From Vreelandella zhuhanensis (GTDB lineage: Bacteria; Pseudomonadota; Gammaproteobacteria; Pseudomonadales; Halomonadaceae), in assembly GCF_009793355.1 (NCBI RefSeq), contig NZ_WTKP01000014.1, forward strand, positions 1 to 35,392: DNA of 35,392 nucleotides, written 5' to 3'. A model generated the notes under the pieces. It ran no database searches. It was not told the DNA's origin and saw only the letters and a program-made list of their open reading frames with translations. The position numbers and the translations under genes are program-made. Positions 29,462 through 35,392 of this stretch are shown piece after piece; within the stretch, counting starts at the first letter, position 1, and each line of letters starts with the position of its first letter.

Positions 29462-29478
29462 AATTGGTTTTACCAATT
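29462..29478. promoter_or_regulatory. LldR/PdhR-type operator at the lldE promoter
   Basis: AATTGGT-TTT-ACCAATT is a perfect 7-3-7 palindrome, the consensus shape for LldR/PdhR operators. It lies at about +15 to +31 of the predicted lldE transcript, so a bound repressor would block the start of elongation. Confidence 0.9.
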
Positions 29479-29527
29479 TTCCAGTGTTATCGATTTCCGC
29501 TAGTCGGCATGCTGAGGAGCCCTGCGA

Positions 29528-30283
29528 ATGGCGCCAGTCAAGCTATATCCCCCTAAACCGGACAAGGTGTATTTTTACGGCACCTGTCTGGTCGACATTT
29601 TTTTTCCTCAGGCCGGCCTGGATGCTATTCGTTTGCTCGAACGCGAGGGCATTGAGGTCATCTTTCCTGATGATCAGACCTGCTGTGGCCAGCCGGCGTA
29701 TACCTCCGGCTATCAAACCGAGGCGCGCGAAGTGGCTCGCTCACAGTTGGGGTTGTTCGAGCAGGACTGGCCGATCATCGTGCCTTCGGGCTCCTGCGGC
29801 GGGATGATGCATACCCATTATCCGCAGCTTTTCGCCGGCACGAAAGACGAAGCGCTTGCCAAGGCGGTAGCCGGACGCGTGTTTGAGCTCACCGAGTTTC
29901 TGGTGCATGTCTGCCGGCTCAAGCTTGAAGATCGCGGCGAGCCCGAAAAAGTCGCCATGCACACCTCCTGCAGCGCCCGGCGGGAAATGGGACTGGCGGA
30001 AACCGGCCCGATGCTGCTGTCCAAGCTTGGCCAGGTGGAGTTGATGGAGCAAGAGCGTGCCGCCGAATGTTGTGGTTTCGGCGGGACTTTTGCCGTGCGT
30101 CATCCGGAAATTTCGGCGGCCATGGTGGAAGACAAGACGCAGGCCATTGAAGCGACCGGAGCAAAGCGTTTCGTTACCTCTGATTGTGGCTGCCTAATGA
30201 ACATTGGGGGGCGTTTCGAGCATCAGGAAAAAACGCTGACGGGTGAACATATTGCCAGTTATCTGTGGCGGAGAAGCTCATGA
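29528..30283 (+). CDS. lldE: L-lactate oxidation iron-sulfur subunit LldE
   Basis: The 251-residue cytoplasmic protein has two cysteine-rich CCG domains: FPDDQTCCGQPAYTSGY and PSGSCGG in the first, HTSCSARRE, CCGFGGTF and SDCGC in the second. This is the LldE/LutA layout. With LldF and LldG it forms an L-lactate dehydrogenase that passes electrons to the respiratory chain, as described in Shewanella and Bacillus. The ATG at 29528 has GAGGAG 8 bases upstream. Its stop overlaps lldF by 4 bases (ATGA at 30280-30283). Confidence 0.95.
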   Translation: MAPVKLYPPKPDKVYFYGTCLVDIFFPQAGLDAIRLLEREGIEVIFPDDQTCCGQPAYTSGYQTEAREVARSQLGLFEQDWPIIVPSGSCGGMMHTHYPQLFAGTKDEALAKAVAGRVFELTEFLVHVCRLKLEDRGEPEKVAMHTSCSARREMGLAETGPMLLSKLGQVELMEQERAAECCGFGGTFAVRHPEISAAMVEDKTQAIEATGAKRFVTSDCGCLMNIGGRFEHQEKTLTGEHIASYLWRRSS

Positions 30284-31722
30284 GCATGCAGGACGATGCG
30301 GTTCAGACATTCACTCCGCGCGACTTTCATCGCCAGGCTCACGATGCTCTGGGCAACCCGCAGATTCGCGCCAACTTCCGCAAGGCGATGGATGGCCTGA
30401 TGACCAAGCGGCATGACAGCTTTGGCGACTGGGATCTGGAAACCCTGCGTGAACTCGGTGCCAATATCCGTATGCGAGCACTGGCCAAATTACCCGAGCT
30501 TCTCGAACAGTTAGAAGCCAACTGCCAGGCCAATGGCATCCAGGTGCATTGGGCTGAAGACGGAGAGGAGGCCTGTCGGATCATTCGCGAGCTGTGCGAG
30601 GCACGGGGTGCCAAGGCGGTCATCAAGGGCAAGTCGATGGTTTCCGAAGAGATGCACCTCAATGAGCATCTTGAAGCGGCGGGCATCGAGGCGCTGGAAT
30701 CCGATCTCGGCGAGTACCTGGTGCAGCTCAATCAGCAGACCCCCTCGCACATCATCATGCCGGCGATTCACCTCAATACCGATGAAATTTCCGACATCCT
30801 GCACGACAAGACGGGAACCGAGCGTACCCGCGATGTCGATTACATGACCGCCGCGGCACGCTCCCAGCTGCGCGAGCGCTTCATGGCCGCCGACGTGGGA
30901 ATTTCCGGGGTCAACTTCGCAGTCGCCGAGACCGGAACGCTCTGTCTGGTGGAAAACGAAGGCAATGGGCGCATGACCACCGCTGTGCCGCCGATGCATA
31001 TCGCCGTGACGGGTATCGAGAAAGTGGTGGAGCACCTGCGGGATGTGCCGCCTTTATATGCGCTGCTTTCGCGCTCGGCGACCGGCCAGCATGTGACCAC
31101 TTACTTCAACATGATTTCCGGGCCGCGCAAGGCGCAGGAGCACGACGGGCCGCAAGCCGTGCATCTGGTACTGGTCGACAACGGACGCTCCAGAATCTAT
31201 CAGGATGATGAACTGCTCGATACCCTGCGCTGCATCCGTTGCGGGGCCTGCATGAATCACTGCCCGGTGTATACGCGGGTCGGTGGCCATACCTATGGCA
31301 CCACTTATCCCGGCCCTATCGGCAGTATCTTGATGCCTCATATGCTGGGGCTGGAAGATACCAAGGATCTGCCCAGCGCCTCGAGCCTGTGTGGTGCCTG
31401 TGGGGAGGTATGTCCGGTAAAGATTCCGATTCCCGATTTGCTGGTAAGGCTGCGTCGTGAGGCCGTGGGCGAAGGGCGTGGCAATGTCCCCGGCGCCGGG
31501 GTCAAGCGTAACAAGAAGGAAGTCGCTGCCTGGAAAAGCTTTCAGTGGCTGGCGACTCACCCTGGCGCTTGGCGTAGCGGTACCGCCATGGCCGGCAAAC
31601 TGAACATGCTGATGCCATCGAAACTGGGGTCCTGGACGGACCATCGCACGGCGCCCAAGCCCGCCAAGACCACGCTGCATGCGTTGATCAAGCGTCATCG
31701 TAAACAAAGGAGCGACGTATGA
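30280..31722 (+). CDS. lldF: L-lactate oxidation iron-sulfur protein LldF
   Basis: The 480-residue protein has an N-terminal LUD-type domain (about 70-300), with KGKSMVSEE and FAVAETGTL, then two 4Fe-4S motifs: CIRCGACMNHCPVY starting at C318 and CGACGEVCPVKIP starting at C371. A C-terminal segment follows. This is the LldF/LutB arrangement. The ATG at 30280 overlaps the lldE stop as ATGA and has GGAG upstream; an upstream GTG at 30265 is not preferred. Confidence 0.95.
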   Translation: MSMQDDAVQTFTPRDFHRQAHDALGNPQIRANFRKAMDGLMTKRHDSFGDWDLETLRELGANIRMRALAKLPELLEQLEANCQANGIQVHWAEDGEEACRIIRELCEARGAKAVIKGKSMVSEEMHLNEHLEAAGIEALESDLGEYLVQLNQQTPSHIIMPAIHLNTDEISDILHDKTGTERTRDVDYMTAAARSQLRERFMAADVGISGVNFAVAETGTLCLVENEGNGRMTTAVPPMHIAVTGIEKVVEHLRDVPPLYALLSRSATGQHVTTYFNMISGPRKAQEHDGPQAVHLVLVDNGRSRIYQDDELLDTLRCIRCGACMNHCPVYTRVGGHTYGTTYPGPIGSILMPHMLGLEDTKDLPSASSLCGACGEVCPVKIPIPDLLVRLRREAVGEGRGNVPGAGVKRNKKEVAAWKSFQWLATHPGAWRSGTAMAGKLNMLMPSKLGSWTDHRTAPKPAKTTLHALIKRHRKQRSDV

Positions 31723-32396
31723 GCGCCCGTGATGCGATTTTCAAGCGCCTGCGCGAGCGCACCGACGGCCCTCTGACGCCCCCGGCCTGTGACTTTTCCG
31801 TGGTGACCAATCGTGGCTGGAGTCGAACGGAGCGTCTTGAGCGCTTCGAGCGGTTGATCACCTCGGTGCATGGCGAAGTGATCCACGCCCCGTCAGGCGA
31901 TTGGACTCGCCGCTTAGTCGAAGTGCTAGCCGCCAAGTCGATCAAGCGTCTGGCATTGGGTCGCGAGCATCCCATCGCGGTCGAGGCGCGCGAGGCCTTG
32001 AAAGCAGCCGATGTCGAGCTTGTCGATGTGGATCGCGATATCGAGACCTGGCAACGGGAACAGTTCGAACGTGTCGATGCCGGCTTGACCTCGACCAGCG
32101 GTGGCATTGCCGAGACCGGGAGCCTGTGGCTGTGGCCCACGCCGGACGAGCCGCGCCTGATCAGCCTGGTGCCGCCGATTCATATTGCCGTGCTGGACGC
32201 TGAGAGCATCGAGGACACCTTCTTTGATGTGATCGAGGCGCATGGCTGGGCGCAGGGCATGCCGACCAATGCCCTGCTGATTTCCGGGCCCAGCAAGACT
32301 GCTGATATCGAACAGACGCTTGCCTACGGCGTGCATGGCCCGCGTGAATTGGTAGTGTTGCTGCGCCATGCTGCTGCACAAGAGACAAGTGCATGA
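31719..32396 (+). CDS. lldG: L-lactate oxidation LUD-domain protein LldG
   Basis: The 225-residue protein has a LUD (DUF162) domain, as in LldG/LutC. The diagnostic part is GIAETGSLWLW near 130-140, followed by PPIHIAVL and the conserved SGPSKTADIEQTLAYG with GVHGPREL at the C-terminus. It is the third subunit of the lactate oxidation complex. Start and stop overlap neighbours by 4 bases (ATGA at 31719-31722 and 32393-32396), which suggests tight translational coupling. Confidence 0.93.
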   Translation: MSARDAIFKRLRERTDGPLTPPACDFSVVTNRGWSRTERLERFERLITSVHGEVIHAPSGDWTRRLVEVLAAKSIKRLALGREHPIAVEAREALKAADVELVDVDRDIETWQREQFERVDAGLTSTSGGIAETGSLWLWPTPDEPRLISLVPPIHIAVLDAESIEDTFFDVIEAHGWAQGMPTNALLISGPSKTADIEQTLAYGVHGPRELVVLLRHAAAQETSA

Positions 32397-35257
32397 CCCC
32401 CTCGGCCTCCCATGCCTGGCAAGCGCTCAAGGCGGTTCTGCTGGAAACGATGCCCGCTGAACGCTTGATCGATGATCCGCTGCGCACCTTGGCTTATGGC
32501 ACCGATGCCAGCTTCTACCGACTGATTCCCCAGCTGGTGGTGCGCGCCGAAACCGAACAAGAGCTTCAGCGGGTGCTGGCCGAATGCCGCGTCCGGCGCT
32601 TGCCGGTGACGTTTCGAGCGGCAGGTACCTCGCTTTCAGGCCAGGCGGTGACCGATTCGGTATTGATCCAGCTCGGGCAAGGTTGGCGGGGCCACAAGAT
32701 TCTCGATGAAGGCCGGGCGATTCGCCTGCAGCCTGGCGTGATCGGCGCCCGGGCCAATCAGTTGCTGGCGCCTTACCAGCGCAAGATCGGTCCTGACCCG
32801 GCCTCGATCAACAGTTGCATGATCGGGGGAATCGCTGCCAACAATGCCTCGGGCATGTGTTGCGGTACCGCCCAGAACAGCTATCGAACGGTGCGTGATA
32901 TCCGCGTCATCCTGGCCGATGGCGCCTTGCTGGATACTGCCGAGCCACACATTGTCAGTGCTTTTCGCAAATCTCATGCTGCGCTGGTGTCGGGACTTGA
33001 ACGTCTTGGAAACGAAACTCGGGCCAACGAGGCGCTGGCCGAGAAGATTCGTCACAAGTACCGGCTCAAGAACACCACTGGTTATGCGCTCAATAGCCTG
33101 GTGGATTTCGAAGATGGAATCGAGATTCTCAAGCATCTCATGATCGGCTCCGAGGGCACCTTGGGCTTCATCAGCGCCATCACCTATGAGAGCGTGATAG
33201 ACGAACCCGAGAAAGCGGCGGCCCTGGCCTTATTCCCGGACATGGCCACTACCTGTCGAGCGACGATCGCGCTCAAGCAGGCGCCGGTATCCGCCGTGGA
33301 GTTGATGGATCGTGCCGCCCTGCGCTCGGTACAGGATCAAGCCGGGATGCCGGCCGTACTCAAGGAGCTTCCAGAGGGCGCCGCAGCGCTGCTGGTGGAT
33401 GTACGCGGTAATGACGACGCCGAGCTTGAGTCGCGCCTTGAGCAGGTGCAAAAGGTTCTCGCCGAGATTCAGACGCTCGAGCCGGTTGCCTTTACCCGTG
33501 ATGCTTCCACCTATGCGCTCTACTGGAAGATTCGCAAAGGGCTGTTTCCCGCAGTGGGCGCGGTACGCGAAACCGGCACCACGGTGATCATCGAGGATGT
33601 TGCCTTTCCTATCGAACGCCTCGACGAGGGTGTGCTTGCGCTGACTGAGGTGTTCCGCCGGCATGGCTATGAGGAGGCGATTCTGTTCGGGCATGCGCTG
33701 GAGGGTAACCTGCATTTTGTTTTCCCTCAGGGCTTCGAAAAACCCGGCGAGGTGGCGCGTTATCAGGCATTGATGGATGAAGTCGCCCAGCTGGTAGGGG
33801 TCGAGTATGGCGGCTCGCTCAAGGCGGAGCATGGCACCGGGCGCAACATGGCGCCCTATGTCGAGCTGGAGTGGGGTAGCGACGCCTATGCCTTGATGTG
33901 GGAACTCAAGGCCTTGTTCGACCCGGATAATCTGCTCAACCCTGACGTGATTCTGAGTCGCAATCCGACACTGCACCTGGAAAATCTCAAGCCGTTGCCG
34001 GCAGCCGACCCACTGATCGACAAGTGCATCGAGTGCGGCTTCTGCGAGGTGGTCTGTCCATCAAAAGACCTGACGCTTACACCACGCCAGCGCATCGTGC
34101 TTCGCCGGGAGTTGGCAAGGCTTGAAGCGCTGGGTGATAGCGCCAGTGATCAAGATAAAGCGCGTGCCCAAGAACTTTGGCAGGCCTATGCATACCAGGG
34201 CATCGAAACCTGCGCCGCGACCGGCCTGTGTGCCATGCAGTGTCCGGTGGGTATCAATACGGGAGATCTGGTACGCAAGCTGCGTCACGACAACAATCAG
34301 AGCAAGGCGGGCACGGCCAATCTGGTGGGACGGCATTTTTCCGGAGTTACCAGTGCCGGACGAGCTACCTTGAGTATGGCGGGAATTGCACGCGCTACGC
34401 TGGGACCAGATCTGCTAGGCAAACTCAGTCATGGGGCGCGCCGTATCAGTGGCAATCGAGTGCCGCAGTGGAGCCCAGCCTTGCCTAAGGCAGCACCGGT
34501 GCGGGTGCTGAAACGCGACACGCCTGGTGATGACTCCCGGGAAAAGGTCGTCTATCTACCTTCCTGTGCCACCAGGGTTTTCGGAGCCTCGCATGACGAC
34601 GCTGAAACACGCTCGGTTATGGAGATTACCTTGCAGTTGCTCGATAAAGCAGGCTTCGATGTCATCTTGCCCCAACAGATCTCGCAACTCTGCTGCGGCA
34701 TGGCGTTTCAATCGAAAGGATTGTTTGACGAGGCAGCTCGCAAAGCTGAAGAGTTGAATGGCGAGCTATTGCGAGCCAGTCAAAACGGACACTACCCGAT
34801 TCTCTGCGATACCAGTCCCTGTACCTTGCAGATGCAAGAGCACCTAGATGAGCGGCTTTCCATGCAAGAGCCGGTAAGCTTTGCTCAGGAGCAGTTGTTG
34901 CCGCGGCTTTCTGTAACCCCGCTTGATGAGCGTATCGCCGCACATGTGACTTGCTCCAGTACCCGGATGGGATTGAGCGATAGTTTCGTGGCGCTGGCGC
35001 GGGCTTGTTCCAATGACGTAGTGGTGCCGGCCGACATCCACTGCTGCGGGTTTGCCGGCGACAAAGGCTTCAATACGCCGGAGCTCAACACGGTAGCGCT
35101 GGATGGGTTGGCGGAACAAGTGGCAGGGTGCAGTGCTGGTTATTCTAACTCGCGTACCTGTGAGATCGGTCTCAGCCAGCATGGCGGGATTCCTTATCGC
35201 TCGATTCTATCGTTGCTGGACCGTGCCAGTCGGCCGCTTGAAGACCAAAGGCGATAG
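32393..35257 (+). CDS. dld: FAD/Fe-S D-lactate dehydrogenase, Dld-II type
   Basis: The 954-residue protein fuses an FAD-linked oxidase to an iron-sulfur and CCG-domain part. The FAD-binding part (about 30-200) has TFRAAGTSLSGQAV and IGGIAANNASGM. The oxidase C-terminal part (about 230-520) includes EHGTGRN. Then come 4Fe-4S motifs starting at C545 (CIECGFCEVVCP) and C607 (CAATGLCAMQCPVGI). CCG-type segments follow: C725 in LPSCATRVFG, a CCG at QLCCGM, C854 in CSSTRMG and CCGFAGDKG at 884. This layout is the Dld-II D-lactate dehydrogenase of Shewanella, co-encoded with LldEFG. A glycolate oxidase-like activity is possible. No membrane helix is seen. No clear terminator follows before the window ends. 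Confidence 0.93.
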   Translation: MTPSASHAWQALKAVLLETMPAERLIDDPLRTLAYGTDASFYRLIPQLVVRAETEQELQRVLAECRVRRLPVTFRAAGTSLSGQAVTDSVLIQLGQGWRGHKILDEGRAIRLQPGVIGARANQLLAPYQRKIGPDPASINSCMIGGIAANNASGMCCGTAQNSYRTVRDIRVILADGALLDTAEPHIVSAFRKSHAALVSGLERLGNETRANEALAEKIRHKYRLKNTTGYALNSLVDFEDGIEILKHLMIGSEGTLGFISAITYESVIDEPEKAAALALFPDMATTCRATIALKQAPVSAVELMDRAALRSVQDQAGMPAVLKELPEGAAALLVDVRGNDDAELESRLEQVQKVLAEIQTLEPVAFTRDASTYALYWKIRKGLFPAVGAVRETGTTVIIEDVAFPIERLDEGVLALTEVFRRHGYEEAILFGHALEGNLHFVFPQGFEKPGEVARYQALMDEVAQLVGVEYGGSLKAEHGTGRNMAPYVELEWGSDAYALMWELKALFDPDNLLNPDVILSRNPTLHLENLKPLPAADPLIDKCIECGFCEVVCPSKDLTLTPRQRIVLRRELARLEALGDSASDQDKARAQELWQAYAYQGIETCAATGLCAMQCPVGINTGDLVRKLRHDNNQSKAGTANLVGRHFSGVTSAGRATLSMAGIARATLGPDLLGKLSHGARRISGNRVPQWSPALPKAAPVRVLKRDTPGDDSREKVVYLPSCATRVFGASHDDAETRSVMEITLQLLDKAGFDVILPQQISQLCCGMAFQSKGLFDEAARKAEELNGELLRASQNGHYPILCDTSPCTLQMQEHLDERLSMQEPVSFAQEQLLPRLSVTPLDERIAAHVTCSSTRMGLSDSFVALARACSNDVVVPADIHCCGFAGDKGFNTPELNTVALDGLAEQVAGCSAGYSNSRTCEIGLSQHGGIPYRSILSLLDRASRPLEDQRR

Positions 35258-35392
35258 CTTTGGAGTTTTTTTGCCTCCAGGGCTTGCCAGTGTCCCGGCC
35301 AGGAGGTAGAGTACGCATCCGCTGCCGGGAACGCCAGGCGTTTCCAGCGGTGGAGCTTGCTGAAAAGCAAGCAGTGTCAATGAGTTAGCGCT
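35258..35392 (+). other. region downstream of dld
   Basis: This 135-base tail contains a 6-base stem-loop GCTTGC-TGAAAA-GCAAGC at 35355-35372 without a T run, and a weak TGGAG/CTCCA hairpin near 35262-35280 around seven T. I do not see a clear terminator or a further coding start. Confidence 0.4.

Noticed and set aside
35355..35372. terminator after dld
   Set aside because: The 6-base stem has no T run after it; the true operon end may lie beyond the window.

Overview
The window looks like a chromosomal segment of a moderately GC-rich gammaproteobacterium. The closest fit is the Halomonadaceae (Halomonas-like), with Pseudomonas-like gene order around metK, tkt, epd, pgk and fba. This placement rests on recognised protein families, on the metK/tkt divergence followed by epd-pgk-fba, and on the lactate cluster; it is an inference, because no database search was possible. 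Most of the window is conserved core or common accessory metabolism. I see no phage, insertion sequence, CRISPR array or tRNA.

Layout. 1-137: 3' end of a 5S rRNA with a strong terminator. 199-1527 (+): dGTPase-family HD hydrolase. 1524-3612 (-): HAD phosphatase, SUI1/YciH and a membrane-anchored NERD protein, a likely operon. 3613-3935: intergenic region with the fba terminator. 3936-10445 (-): tkt-lrgA-lrgB-epd-pgk-fba, a central carbon operon carrying a CidA/LrgA plus LrgB membrane pair. 10657-11877 (+): metK, divergent from tkt. 12028-13773 (+): ligB with a signal peptide. 13750-14688 (-): AEC permease. 14828-16317 (+): metF and periplasmic sodC, ending in a bidirectional terminator. 16395-19670 (-): TAXI-type TRAP transporter (fused permease and binding protein). 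19942-22302 (-): prlC and a YheV zinc-ribbon protein. 22472-25162 (+): NSS sodium symporter, gamma-carbonic anhydrase and YdjM-like membrane protein. 25138-29246 (-): lldR-dctB-dctD. 29528-35257 (+): lldE-lldF-lldG-dld, complete enzymes for L- and D-lactate oxidation, every junction an ATGA overlap.

How the parts work together. The lactate operon and lldR are divergent, and each is preceded by a perfect palindrome of the LldR/PdhR type (ATTGGT-N3-ACCAAT), so the circuit can be read from the sequence. The TRAP operon has a good sigma-54 element (GG-N10-GC) about 95 bases before its first gene, with an inverted repeat at enhancer distance. The sigma-54 activator DctD and its kinase DctB lie about 6 kb away, suggesting that DctBD controls this TAXI-TRAP transporter. 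metK and metF both serve methionine/SAM metabolism. A LexA-like box precedes the ydjM-like gene.

The most interesting signals are regulatory (sigma-54/TRAP/DctBD, LldR operators, LexA-like box) and contextual (LrgAB inside the tkt-epd-pgk-fba operon). I did not find a convincing wholly new multi-gene system.
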